Shown here one piece after another: positions 45,456-58,285 of a stretch of 64,000 nt of DNA. The DNA lies in NCBI RefSeq assembly GCF_000006565.2, contig NC_031478.1:1-64000 (forward strand), given 5' to 3'. The position numbers were made by a program, and so were the translations under genes. The stretch comes from Toxoplasma gondii ME49. Taxonomy: Eukaryota > Apicomplexa > Conoidasida > Eucoccidiorida > Sarcocystidae. The notes below the pieces were generated by a model. The model saw only the letters and a list, made by a program, of their open reading frames with translations, was not told where the DNA came from and ran no database searches. Position 1 is the first letter of the stretch. Each line of letters opens with the position of its first letter.

Positions 45456-48400
45456 TACCAGAATTCGGAAACACGTCGTCCCAGAGCATTCACCATTTGT
45501 CGCCTCTCCACAGTGTGATCTTCGTGCCGAACCACAGAACGCGGCCGCTTGCTCTCCCCTACTTTCGTCTCCTGTACACCAGCAAAGACGCCGTAAACGC
45601 ACTAGACACTCACCGACAGTAGTGAAGCGTGTCTCATCCCAATATTCAACGATAATTCTGCATACAATGTTCCTTTCCGCCATTCACTCCCAGCCCGCCA
45701 TTCCATACCCAAACGAGTAAATACGGAACCACACGGAGCACCCCGCATATTCGGGAACGAATGCGATCGGATCTGTCGTTCGCGGAAGGCCATCGAATTT
45801 GCCGGGGCGGCGGACGCTGTCCCTTCGACAGGAGCCGCAAACACGTCGTCCCGGAGCATTCACCATTTGTCGCCTCTCCACAGTGTGATCTTCGTGCCGA
45901 ACCACAGAACGCGGCCGCTTGCGCTCCCCTACTTTCGTCCCCTGTACACCAGCAAAGACGCCGTAAACGCACTAGACACTCACCGACAGTAGTGAAGCGT
46001 GTCTCATCCTCATATTCAACGATAATTCTGCATACAGTGTTCCTTTCCGCCATTCATTCCCAGCCTGCCATTCCATACCCAAACGAGTAAATACGGGACC
46101 ACACGGAGCACCCCGCATATTCGGGAACGAATGCGATCGGATCTGTCGTTCGCGGAAGGCCATCGAATTTGCCGGGGCGGCGGACGCTGTCCCTTCGACA
46201 GGAGCCGCATACACGTCGTCCCGGAGCATTCACCATTTGTCGCCTCTCCACAGTGTGATCTTCGTGTCGAACCACAGAACGCGCTCGCTTGCTCTCCCCT
46301 ACTGTCTCCTCCTACACACGAGCAACGACGCCGTAAACGCACTAGACACTCACCGACAGTAGTGAAGCGTGTCTCATCCTCATATTCAACGATAATTCTG
46401 CATACAGTGTTCCTTTCCGCCATTCATCCCCAGCCTGCCATTCCATACCCAAACGAGTAAATACGGAACCACACGGAGCACCCCGCATATTCGGGAACGA
46501 ATGCGATCGGATCTGTCGTTCGCGGAAGGCCATCGAATTTGCCGGGGCGGCGGACGCTGTCCCTTCGACAGGAGCCGCAAACACGTCGTCCGGGAGCATT
46601 CACCACATGTCGCCTCTCCACAGTGTGATCTTCGTGTCGAACCACAGAACGCGCCCGCTTGCTCTCCCTTACTTGCTCCTCCTACACACGAGCAACGACG
46701 CCGTAAACGCACTAGACACTCACCGACAGTAGTGAAGCGTGTCTCATCCTCATATTCAACGATAATTCTGCATACAGTGTTCCTTTCCGCCATTCACTCC
46801 CAGCCTGCCATTCCATACCCAAACGAGTAAATACGGAACCACACGGAGCGCCCCGCATATTCGGGAACGAATGCGATCGGATCTGTCGTTCGCGGAAGGC
46901 CATCGAATTTGCCGGGGCGGCGGACGCTGTCCCTTCGACAGGAGCCGCATACACGTCGTCCCGGAGCATTCACCATATGTCGCCTCTCCACAGTGTGATC
47001 TTCGTGCCGAACCACAGAACGCGCCCGCTTGCTCTCCCCTACTTTCTCCTCCTACACACGAGCAACGACGCCGTAAACGCACTAGACACTCACCGACAGT
47101 AGTGAAGCGTGTCTCATCCTCATATTCAACGATAATTCTGCATACAGTGTTCCTTTCCGCCATTCACTCCCAGCCTGCCATTCCATACCCAAACGAGTAA
47201 ATACGGAACCACACGGAGCACCCCCCATATTCGGGAACGAATGCGATCGGATCTGTCGTTCGCGGAAGGCCATCGAATTTGCCGGGGCGGCGGACGCTGT
47301 CCCTTCGACAGGAGCCGCATACACGTCGTCCCGGAGCATTCACCATTTGTCGCCTCTCCACAGTGTGATCTTCGTGCCGAACCACAGAACGCGCCCGCTT
47401 GCTCTCCCCTACTTTCGTCTCCTGTACACCAGCAACGCCGCCGTAAACGCACTAGACACTCACCGACAGTAGTGAAGCGTGTCTCATCCTCATATTCAAC
47501 GATAATTCTGCATACAGTGTTCCTTTCCGCCATTCATCCCCAGTCTGCCATTCCATACCCAAACGAGTAAATACGGAACCACACGGAGCACCCCGCATAT
47601 TCGGGAACGAATGCGATCGGATCTGTCGTTCGCGGAAGGCCATCGAATTTGCCGGGGCGGCGGACGCTGTCCCTTCGACAGGAGCCGCAAACACGTCGTC
47701 CCGGAGCATTCACCATTTGTCGCCTCTCCACAGTGTGATCTTCGTGCCGAACCACAGAACGCGGCCGCTTGATCTCCCCTACTTTCTCCTCCTACACACG
47801 AGCAACGCCGCCGTAAACGCACTAGACACTCACCGACAGTAGTGAACCGTGTCTCATCCTCATATTCAACGATAATTCTGCATACAGTGTTCCTTTCCGC
47901 CATTCACTCCCAGCCTGCCATTCCATACCCAAACGAGTAAATACGGAACCACACGGAGCACCCCGCCTATTCGGGAACGAATGCGATCGGATCTGTCGTT
48001 CGCGGAAGGCCATCGAATTTGCCGGGGCGGCGGACGCTGTCCCTTCGACAGGAGCCGCATACACGTCGTCCCGGAGCATTCACCATATGTCGCCTCTCCA
48101 CAGTGTGATCTTCGTGTCGAACCACAGAACGCGCCCGCTTGCTCTCCCCTACTTTCTCCTCCTACACACGAGCAACGACGCCGTAAACGCACTAGACACT
48201 CACCGACAGTAGTGAAGCGTGTCTCATCCTCATATTCAACGATAATTCTGCATACAGTGTTCCTTTCCGCCATTCATCCCCAGTCTGCCATTCCATACCC
48301 AAACGAGTAAATACGGAACCACACGGAGCACCCCGCATATTCGGGAACGAATGCGATCGGATCTGTCGTTCGCGGAAGGCCATCGAATTTGCCGGGGCGG

Positions 48401-50800
48401 CGGACGCTGTCCCTTCGACAGGAGCCGCAAACACGTCGTCCCGGAGCATTCACCATTGTCGCCTCTCCACAGTGTGATCTTCGTGCCGAACCACAGAACG
48501 CGCCCGCTTGCTCTCCCCTACTGTCTCCTCCTACACACGAGCAACGACGCCGTAAACGCACTAGACACTCACCGACAGTAGTGAAGCGTGTCTCATCCTC
48601 ATATTCAACGATAATTCTGCATACAGTGTTCCTTTCCGCCATTCATCCCCAGCCTGCCATTCCATACCCAAACGAGTAAATACGGAACCACACGGAGCAC
48701 CCCGCATATTCGGGAACGAATGCGATCGGATCTGTCGTTCGCGGAAGGCCATCGAATTTGCCGGGGCGGCGGACGCTGTCCCTTCGACAGGAGCCGCATA
48801 CACGTCGTCCCGGAGCATTCACCATTTGTCGCCTCTCCACAGTGTGATCTTCGTGCCGAACCACAGAACGCGCCCGCTTGCTCTCCCCTACTTTCGTCTC
48901 CTGTACACCAGCAACGCCGCCGTAAACGCACTAGACACTCACCGACAGTAGTGAAGCGTGTCTCATCCCAATATTCAACGATAATTCTGCATACAGTGTT
49001 CCTTTCCGCCATTCACTCCCAGCCTGCCATTCCATACCCAAACGAGTAAATACGGAACCACACGGAGCGCCTTGCATATTCGGGAACGAATGCGATCGGA
49101 TCTGTCGTTCGCGGAAGGCCATCGAATTTGCCGGGGCGGCGGACGCTGTCCCTTCGACAGGAGCCGCATACACGTCGTCCCGGAGCATTCACCATTTGTC
49201 GCCTCTCCACAGTGTGATCTTCGTGTCGAACCACAGAACGCGGCCGCTTGCTCTCCCCTACTTTCGTCTCCTGTACACCAGCAACGCCGCCGTAAACGCA
49301 CTAGACACTCACCGACAGTAGTGAAGCGTGTCTCATCCTCATATTCAACGATAATTCTGCATACAGTGTTCCTTTCCGCCATTCATCCCAGTCTGCCATT
49401 CCATACCCAAACGAGTAAATACGGAACCACACGGAGCACCCCCCATATTCGGGAACGAATGCGATCGGATCTGTCGTTCGCGGAAGGCCATCGAATTTGC
49501 CGGGGCGGCGGACGCTGTCCCTTCGACAGGAGCCGCATACACGTCGTCCCGGAGCATTCACCACTTGTCGCCTCTCCACAGTGTGATCTTCGTGTCGAAC
49601 CACAGAACGCGCCCGCTTGCTCTCCCCTACTGTCTCCTCCTACACACGAGCAACGACGCCGTAAACGCACTAGACACTCACCGACAGTAGTGAAGCGTGT
49701 CTCATCCTCATATTCAACGATAATTCTGCATACAGTGTTCCTTTCCGCCATTCATCCCCAGCCTGCCATTCCATACCCAAACGAGTAAATACGGAACCAC
49801 ACGGAGCACCCCGCATATTCGGGAACGAATGCGATCGGATCTGTCGTTCGCGGAAGGCCATCGAATTTGCCGGGGCGGCGGACGCTGTCCCTTCGACAGG
49901 AGCCGCATACACGTCGTCCCGGAGCATTCACCACTTGTCGCCTCTCCACAGTGTGATCTTCGTGTCGAACCACAGAACGCGCCCGCTTGCTCTCCCCTAC
50001 TGTCTCCTCCTACACACGAGCAACGACGCCGTAAACGCACTAGACACTCACCGACAGTAGTGAAGCGTGTCTCATCCTCATATTCAACGATAATTCTGCA
50101 TACAGTGTTCCTTTCCGCCATTCATCCCCAGCCTGCCATTCCATACCCAAACGAGTAAATACGGAACCACACGGAGCACCCCGCATATTCGGGAACGAAT
50201 GCGATCGGATCTGTCGTTCGCGGAAGGCCATCGAATTTGCCGGGGCGGCGGACGCTGTCCCTTCGACAGGAGCCGCATACACGTCGTCCCGGAGCATTCA
50301 CCATTTGTCGCCTCTCCACAGTGTGATCTTCGTGTCGAACCACAGAACGCGCCCGCTTGCTCTCCCCTACTTTCATCTCCTGTACACCAGCAACGCCGCC
50401 GTAAACGCACTAGACACTCACCGACAGTAGTGAAGCGTGTCTCATCCTCATATTCAACGATAATTCTGCATACAGTGTTCCTTTCCGCCATTCACTCCCA
50501 GCCTGCCATTCCATACCCAAACGAGTAAATACGGAACCACACGGAGCACCCCCCATATTCGGGAACGAATGCGACCGGATCTGTCGTTCGCGGAAGGCCA
50601 TCGAATTTGCCGGGGCGGCGGACGCTGTCCCTTCGACAGGAGCCGCAAACACGTCGTCCCGGAGCATTCACCATTCGTCGCCTCTCCACAGTGTGATCTT
50701 CGTGCCGAACCACAGAACGCGGCCGCTTGCTCTCCCGTACTTTCGTCTGCTGTACACGAGCAACGACACCGCAAAGGCACTAGGACACAAAAGCGCGGTT
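45455..50800. repeat. 370-bp satellite array, about 14.4 units
   Basis: The anchor ATGCGATCGGATCTG (ATGCGACCGGATCTG in the last) recurs at 45761, 46131, 46501, 46871, 47241, 47611, 47981, 48351, 48720, 49090, 49459, 49829, 50199 and 50569. The period is 370 with two single-base deletions. Units are about 95-98% alike. Variation is concentrated in a segment of about 30 bp with two states. Because 370 is not a multiple of three, frames of 109, 135, 85 and 73 codons recur in all registers on both strands and are not genes. A T-run-free, GC-balanced unit near two nucleosome lengths is typical of satellites. Confidence 0.97.
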
Positions 50801-51900
50801 GACTGGCTCTTCCACGAAGCGCCAGACTGGCATACGTTGCCGAAATATGTGAGGCTATCACGGGCAGCAAAGTCGCATATTTGGGAACAAACGCAATCGA
50901 ATCTCTCGTCAGAGAAATGCTATCGAGAATGTGCCGGAGCGGACGCTATCCGTCTAACGCAAGCGGGAAGCATGACATCGCGTAGCATCCACTTTTTGTA
51001 GCCTTTTCAGAGTGCGATGTTCGTGTCGAACCACAGAATGCGCCCGTCTGCGCTATCGTACGTTCTCTTTCTATACAGGAGAAACGACGCCGCAAAAGCA
51101 CTAGGCATTGGCACACAATGAAGCACGTATCACGCGTTCTTGAATTGTGCGGCGCCCCCCACGGAACACGTCAAAAATTCTTGGGCTAGTACAATCGGAT
51201 GGACATCTGGACCGCCGGGTATCGCCCTTACCATGGCAAATCTTTAGTATATCTAACCCAAGACAGGGGCCCCTTATCGCGACGCGTTCGACGTTGGTGG
51301 ACTTTGCATGGAACAGTTCTCGCGTTGAACGACAAAACACGCCCGTTCGTTCCCCCATACGTCCGATAGCTGGACACGGGCATCATTACCGCAAAAGCAC
51401 GGCTCAACAACACACGATCAAGCACTTCTCGCACGCTTCCGCATGATGGTGCAGTCTGCCATACCCTCACGAAATATGTGGCGCCTCCATACACATTCGT
51501 AACTGAGTGAAGTCAAATCTCCGGCTCGAGTAAACACTGGCGTTTTGGCCTATAGCGAAGACTCAGTGCCTGTGACGTGTGCCGGTAACGTCGCATCGCC
51601 GAGCTTCCATCTCCTATAGTCCGAACGTGATCTGATGTTGGCATCAAGCCACGAAAGATGCCCATCCTTCTTCGCGTACTTTCAGTATCTGGATATTCCC
51701 CACCATACCGCAAAATCACTTCCGCTTGACACAAAGTGAAGCACATCTCATTCGTTCCTCTGTCTACACAGACATTCACAGCATACCAAAACGTGTGAAG
51801 CAATCACACGCAGCACCTCGGCTTTCGTAAACGAGTGGTATCGAATCTTTCGCTCCAACACAGGTTATTGCTCGTGCCGGAACGGATCCACAGTACCTCT
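50800..51900. repeat. Degenerate monomers at right edge
   Basis: The core [GA]TC[GA]AATCT/ATCGGAT recurs at about 50890, 51200, 51515 and 51845, roughly 310-330 bp apart, with words such as ACCAAAACGTGTG and CGAAATATGTG before it. Periodicity is shorter and divergence much higher than in the array. From 51471 the stretch is also the left end of copy B. Confidence 0.7.
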
Positions 51901-52390
51901 GACGCGAGTCGGAGACGCCTCATCACATAGCCTTCACCTCCTGCAGTATCAGTATCTGCATGGTGTGCGATTACGTCGAACCATACATCCGGCCGCCGCG
52001 GCTTCCTCGTTTGTAATATAGATCGGTGGCTGTTGAATGATCCTGCAGGGCGTTTGTCCCTTGGAAAACCTGGTGGCGTTTTGGGGGAGGGCGCATCGGC
52101 ACCCGCGCCGACCGCCCGTCCGTGGATAAGCATCGTGAGGGTGACAACCCAGGAATTTGTGTTCATCTCCCGCAGACATGCACATGAGGAGCAGCTCACC
52201 TCCCTGTCACAGCAAAAGCTACGTAGTCTCTATACTGGGTTTTTTCCAAGAACGCACGGGGTCATGCCAGGCCAGCCGCTTGAACAAACGGCTGCGCCCT
52301 GATGGGACATGCTAGCCCCAGCTAGTAAAAGGAATCCCTTTGCGTGCCCCGGCTGTTAGCGCTGAAGGTTGGAAGACGTTGATGAGCGCC

Positions 52391-52412
52391 AGTTTAGGGT
52401 TTAGGGTCTAAG
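52391..52412 (+). repeat. Interstitial telomere repeat
   Basis: The sequence AGTTTAGGGTTTAGGG is followed by a TCTAAGGG variant: two perfect TTTAGGG heptamers and a third with changes. It occupies the same place in copy B as the eroded tract at 3104-3126 in copy A. Confidence 0.85.
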
Positions 52413-53235
52413 GGCTGTGTGACGGGTGACTCGGTCACCATATCCGCTGTTTTTATCCAGCAGTCAAGGAGGCGATGTTCGAGCTATTCCGGTGACGGTC
52501 CAAAAATGCATCGCTTCTGCCTTAGCTGCTGACAGCTCCGAGCTCGTCTGCCGTGAAGAAATCTGACATTTTCGGGGCAGTGGAGGGCTGTTCCACGATT
52601 AGCAGAACCAAGTGAGGTTCGGGAGGCAGAGTCATCGAATACTCTTGTAGCTATTCTTTTCCGACGGAAGCTCAGCCATTCTTTCGCAGCAACCGCAAAC
52701 CACCACTATGTGCCAAAAAGTCTGCCTGCGACGTAAAATTGATGGCACTGTCCTCTAGCAGAACCCACATGGCATGCTGTCTCTGCTCCTGCTTACATCA
52801 CTTCAGACCAGCGGCTTTTTGTGGCTGCATGCGCTTACCTTCTGCGACAAAGGCAAGCGTCAAATGTCATAGGAATGTGAGGTGCGTCGGAAATATCGGG
52901 GCACATACAGGAAACGATCCATATCCCTCTTGATGATATCCTTGATACGATAACACAGATTGGCGGTGTATTTTCAGTAGAGTCCAATCGGCACCTCCAC
53001 TGTAGAGCGGGTGCCACAGGCATTTGATCCATTTCCAATCTGAATATAAGCCACTGCTTAGGCAATAATCCGTGGCGACTGTTAACCCCTTCAGTGCTGC
53101 AGGTTTGGTCTCCTAGTCAACCCTGTATGCATAGAAGGCAGTCAGTACTCGCGTCAATATTCTGCGATCAAACTCTTTGCCAGAGAGATACACGGATGAT
53201 GCCTCTCACTGAGTAAAATCCAGCCAGTGGAGCAT

Positions 53236-53517
53236 CTAGTTTGTCGTCTTTCTGGTGGCTCGTATCCAGGGAGTCGTACCTCTGTCACAAGGTGCAGAGC
53301 TCAGCCTGATCCACAAGGGCGGTTTCATGTTTGCAGCTTCCGCCTGCATCCCGTCCATGAGCTTACGAATTGCGTCCGTGAACTCAGTCCTTACTATCTG
53401 ATATACAACGAACCCGATTGTACAGAGTATGAACTTAAATTGAGCTCTCGAGTAAATACGATCCTTGCACGCATTAATTATGTCCACCTGTGCATCTAAG
53501 TTGATACTCGATTGCAT
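53236..53517 (-). other. 93-codon membrane-like frame, copy B
   Basis: This is an unrecognised frame. It has a hydrophobic stretch (FILCTIGFVVYQIV) flanked by charged residues and an amphipathic EFTDAIRKLMDGMQAEAAN. In copy A the same peptide pieces are split by about 380 bp and interrupted by stops and a frameshift (4476-5095). It is either an intact small membrane protein in B with a dead copy in A, or a chance frame. The opposite strand is open too. Confidence 0.25.
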
Positions 53518-54832
53518 GTGATAGTCAGTAATTTCCCAGCTAACTCGACATCACAAACGTTGCGACGGGCGAAGGCAAAACAGCGGACGTCGTTAACAGG
53601 GGTGGGGGTACACACCACTACTCCCCGATAAGCACGACAGATCTTTTGCACCAAATGATTCCAAAGACCGGTGTATTCTCAACAACAGATCATGTCGCAA
53701 TTGTGGCGACGCCATGACAGAGTCACCCTCAACAATATAAGCGAGCACCACCCAACAGCAGCAAGACTGGCTGCGCAAGAAAGAACCGTGCTCACTTGGA
53801 GACGGGTTCACGGGTCAGCTCATAATGGCACTCTGTACAGAGCAAGAGCTTTGCCCCGAGTCAACTTGATTTCTTCTTTTTCGTGCTTCTTTTGTCTAAA
53901 CATGCAAATTTTTCCTTTAGTAAGAAACCGTTATCTACATCGTAACTGAGGTTGGGTGTTTGCCGGACCAGCATTAACTGTGCGATGAAAATAAAGAAAC
54001 GTTTTGCTGTCGCATAAATCCCGCCCGTCGACGAACAAACTGAGATGTTCTTCATGAAAAAAACGTGCGTCGTATCCTCTGGGTCAATGCTGGGTGTGAG
54101 AGATCGTACCATAATAACCTGAGCCGGTTGACATCCGAGAAAATGAAATTCCCGTCGTGGTTATTTGCATATAAACCACCCCCTTCCAGGATGTGTTCGT
54201 TGGCTTTGTTTTGCAGGCAACGTGGATAATATACGGCCCTGAATCGTGTCTCCAACAATTCTGCGGTGACAGTGTTTAAGACTATTTCAAAACCACACCT
54301 GTTACTAACCCAGATCCAACGTTACGGAGAGGATCATTGGACGAGGAATGTGCAGTGAGCAAGGTATGCAGTAGCAATTAACAGATTCATTCCAAATATG
54401 ACTTTTGCTCCTTCAACGAATTGCCACAATGTCCTCGAGAAAAATGCATTGGTCCTAAACAGTATATTGCTAATCGCGTCACACACCCGCATATCATATT
54501 GAGGGCGCACACCCACGACAGCAGACTTTGTCAGATTTAAAGCTAGGGCGTCCACGAGATCGATTCATCAAAGACAAGTCTCACCAGCGCGTCACACAGA
54601 GAAGGAACCACCTTCGGGGGTACCGTGATAGATGACCAAGAAAAGCCATGCCTCAAAGAATAATGGCCAAATCACCGCATCATGTCTTCGCATCTAAAAA
54701 TGCGGAAACAATCCCTTAACGCAAGTACCGCGAATTCAACAGTTTTTCGAGGATAGACACGATATCTGTCTGCAAGCGCAACCGTTTTATTTTGTTTCTA
54801 TATTGATCGCTTTCAGCTATCTCCGCTGGCTT

Positions 54833-55025
54833 TATCCATCTGAAAAGAAACGCCAGTCACCATCCTACCACATTGTAGCTTTTTTCCTACTCTCTGTCAC
54901 CTACCTCGCAATTGCGGACCCGGTGCACGCTTCACTCCCATTCGTGTACGTATCTATCAGCATGGGAACGGGACGTACGTAAGGCACACCTATTTCACTT
55001 ACCAGCTGCGACGACAAACACATGG
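54833..55025 (+). other. 193-bp ultraconserved block, copy B
   Basis: This is the partner of 6560-6752, with a single base difference at 54955. It carries the same hydrophobic segment and the same GTACGTAAGG donor-like site (about 54975). The frame upstream of the block differs between copies, so only the block itself is preserved. Confidence 0.35.
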
Positions 55026-56947
55026 GTAACACTATGGACTACCGTATAACCAGGAGTTGTGATACAGAAACGAGCTGTATTTGCAGCGCATGTTGGCCAA
55101 CGAAAAGCGTACCATCTGGGAAATAATAGTGACGGCACCGGCCGACGCAGAACGCTGCGTATGGCAGATCAGTGGATTTTTGTAGAGCAGACACAATTAG
55201 TGCTGCACCTCAGGGGCGCACAAAGAAAAACAGTTGTTCGGCCGCTAGAACCCAACGAAACGGGACTACTGATTATACACTACTGATAGGAAGCAGCAGA
55301 GGGAAAACTTCAGAGTCGTTCACGTCCCGACACGACGTTTGGAAGACTCTGGATATCGCAATGCCACCTGTGTGCAATAAAGGTAAGAGTGAGCCTAGAA
55401 AAAAGGTATTCTTAACGATGCGTCGGTAGGCTCAGTCTGTCCTTCTTTCAGCACATCACGCAACTGCTGAACTAAAGCGTCCTGCGACCTAAAACGTCCA
55501 AGCTTATGTCGATGTTGTTATTTATCCGTCATTTATGCCGACAACGCTACCTGAGATATTTCTACCACCGCTTACTCAGCATTTCCACTACTTGAGGCAT
55601 GCGGTCCACATTCTCAATCATGATTATGCATCGACAAAGTGTTACAGAAATGCAAATACCTGTTCTTCTTTAGTTCAGGAGACAGCGGCTGATTACTCAC
55701 TGCCTAAGGAGGCGGACAGTAGAAGCAGGTGTTCTGTTGAGAAATCGTGATGAACAACTGAGGGGGAGCGTAGCCACTCGTAGATTTGCACCGCCACGTG
55801 TCGTATAGCAAGCGGGCCAGTGCCGCTGGTAGTAGGAAGGCCGGTTCTTTGTAGCTTCCAAAAAATACGAGATAAACACATGAGAGGAGTGAGAGTTGAT
55901 TCAGTACCACCAAAATGTGTGCAGAAGGACTCTATGAGCTTTAATTTAGCAAAGTGTGCAAACGTATCAATAGCAACAACGTAGCGAGAAACGAGACACT
56001 TCGTTTTTGTGTGCAGCCACATCGCTGAGCGAGTTGAGCGAAGCCTTGATAAAAAAATAACTTGCTTCAGTGCCGCCGTACTAGCTGGAACAAACGTAAT
56101 CTCGCAACGGGCACCATCACAAATTCGCACTGCTATACACGAAATGCGACGGTTAACAGGCAGGCCAGCCTAAGTCCCAAGGGATCTCAGACGCACGCCG
56201 GTAATCGACAAGCCACGGTTATGGCCTTGACCGCAGAGAAAGAAAAAGTTGTTCGCTTCAAAATTCAAGAGGCTACCCCGATTCATTCATTATCACAGAA
56301 GCCAAATGAGTCAGCTGAAGGCGCTCTGGAGATAGTGTATTACACCAGCATCTATTCTGGTTCTCTCAATATCCAGCATTATGTGTTATAAATTTGTCAT
56401 ATATCTTATTTCGGTGTAGATTCTCAAGCTTGCGCGTACAACCTGTGGGTAAGTAAATTGCGATCTCGCGCGAGGTCATTCATGAATAGCATGAACGAAA
56501 AAGTCGTCCTCAGACTTCTTTTATGATCACGGCGGCACGTCCACATTGACTAGCTCGCAGCTTCATAACCGAGGCCTACCATTTGCCGCAGTAGTACGTC
56601 AGGACAAGTGGGTTCTTACAGCGTACACACCATATTACAAGGTAGACAACCAGGGATTCGCATGAGAGCAGAAGCAGAATTGGTAGGGCAGTCTTGGCGC
56701 TACAAAACGTTCTATGACAGTGTATTTGTGCCACATTTCTTGAAATATAAGGGCTCTGCTGGCTAGGCATAACACAATCCAGCAGACTTTAGAGGCTTAC
56801 AATCTGTCGGTGTATACCCCGAAAAAAGGTCATTTTGACTTCACTTACCAACATGAGGTATCGAGTCGCGTCGGTGGCGACGTAGTGTGTGCGGTCAGGG
56901 TGTTGCTGGTTGTGTGCATCGGCTCAGCGCTTACTGCCTAATTGTAA

Positions 56948-57181
56948 ATGACGAAGAGCCAACAGAAACCAGTTTTTTCCATTGCACCATCTGTTGCGTT
57001 CTCCGACCTGTTGCTACACGGCGTAGGTAAGCAGAAGATGGGACCGACCCATGTCAGCATTTTTTCGCTCACGGCCTGCACCGGTGAAGAGAAATTGTGC
57101 AACTCCAAGATGTGGCTCCCAACAGTTCGCTGCAGGAACGGTGAAACAAGACAAATGATCAGCAATAATCCAGTTGTCTAA
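56948..57181 (+). other. 77-codon frame, stop in copy A
   Basis: This unrecognised frame opens with ATG. In copy A (about 8697-8935) the same reading is MTKSQ.KPV.SI, then DLLLHG..KQKMG, SLTACTG.EKLC, and a TGA replaces the Trp codon after KM. It ends at the point where the 1.1-kb copy-B-specific segment begins. It is either a small gene lost from A or neutral sequence. Confidence 0.2.
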
Positions 57182-57189
57182 TGAATGCC

Positions 57190-58285
57190 AGAGTGGCACA
57201 TGCGTTCAGATTATGTCAACGCGTAACTGCCTTGTCAAACCCTGTAGACTCTTCTCGTGTTGAGCTCATACAGCTGAATCCCTTCACAAAAAGAACTCAT
57301 GTAAACGACATCCAGTGATATTCTGTTCAGAACCTCTACACATCATGCTACGCAGTCTACAACTGCATTATCACCATTGACCAGTGTCTGTGTTTCCGTA
57401 AAGAGTCGTTTGCCTAGTTGACTGTCTGCGAGGCCCTGCTTTTTCACTTTTTTGATCAGTTCATACACTGTGATGTATGCGGTTATGTACCGAAGAAATG
57501 ATTTAATTTTGGTTCAGCGGTTCTCCCAACCTGAAGTTGTAGTGAGGTTTGGATTTGTTTTGTACAGCACGAAATGCTAGCTTGCTTGACGGGCAAGACG
57601 CGTTTGTGAGGGCGCACAACCCCGACTAGGACGGTTGCTCTTAATTGCAGCGCATGAAGACTGAACGCGAAAGTGGCGGCACACGCTGATTCAAGCATAA
57701 CCACGATTCGGGCGAAAATGGTGTGCTACATGCAGCAGTTACGAGCAGGATGAGATGATGTATTTAAGCTAGATATATTCCTCTTGAGAGCGAAATGATA
57801 CAGACTCAAGCACCCACCCGAGGGGCTCTCTAAGTAATACGTTCACTGTGATGTGATTTGCTTGGTTACCTTGCGAATGAAGTTAAATCAAAATCCGCTG
57901 GCATTCTGGCGTTAAAGTGTATGGCTAGATTCTTTTTTTGGATCGTGCTTGGTATCGCCTCCCTGAGCACCGGTACCCACATTTGTTTACGTCCTCTGTG
58001 TCGCATCATGAAGATGCCATTTCACCTGCACAGAGTCGGCATCTGCCTTTTCAGGATCAACTGTATGATGTCCCTGCTCCTCCGGTCAGTGGTGGATCCT
58101 ATTTCTACCTGACCAAAAGCAAAAACTGCGCCTCTGTATTTAGGACCTGAAACGTTAGCTCGGGTGTTGACAGACGGTGTCCCCCTTCGTTCTACAATGC
58201 AGGTGGACTCTTTTTCGCACGGCGAGCTGCCGTTGACCAACCCTACCACAGTGGTCAGGTTCTGTCGTGTTTGTGGCTAATACAA
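57190..58285. other. Segment present only in copy B
   Basis: About 1.1 kb lies between GAATGCCAGAGTGGCAC and CCAGAACAACGGGTGG, which are adjacent in copy A near 8950. It contains short frames (57858-58112 +, with a hydrophobic FFFWIVLGIASL stretch) and no terminal repeats or target-site duplication that I can see. A deletion in copy A is therefore at least as likely as an insertion in B. Confidence 0.6.

Noticed and set aside
45455..50800. CRISPR-like regular repetition
   Set aside because: The repeats are 370 bp with no spacers between them. This is a eukaryotic-type satellite.
45646..50870. Arrays of 109-, 135-, 85- and 73-codon frames repeating every 370 bp on both strands, and a 238-codon frame at 49072-49788
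   Set aside because: They are the same satellite read in all registers. The unit length is not a multiple of three, and long fused frames arise only where single-base deletions happen to join registers. No codon bias or start context supports a gene.
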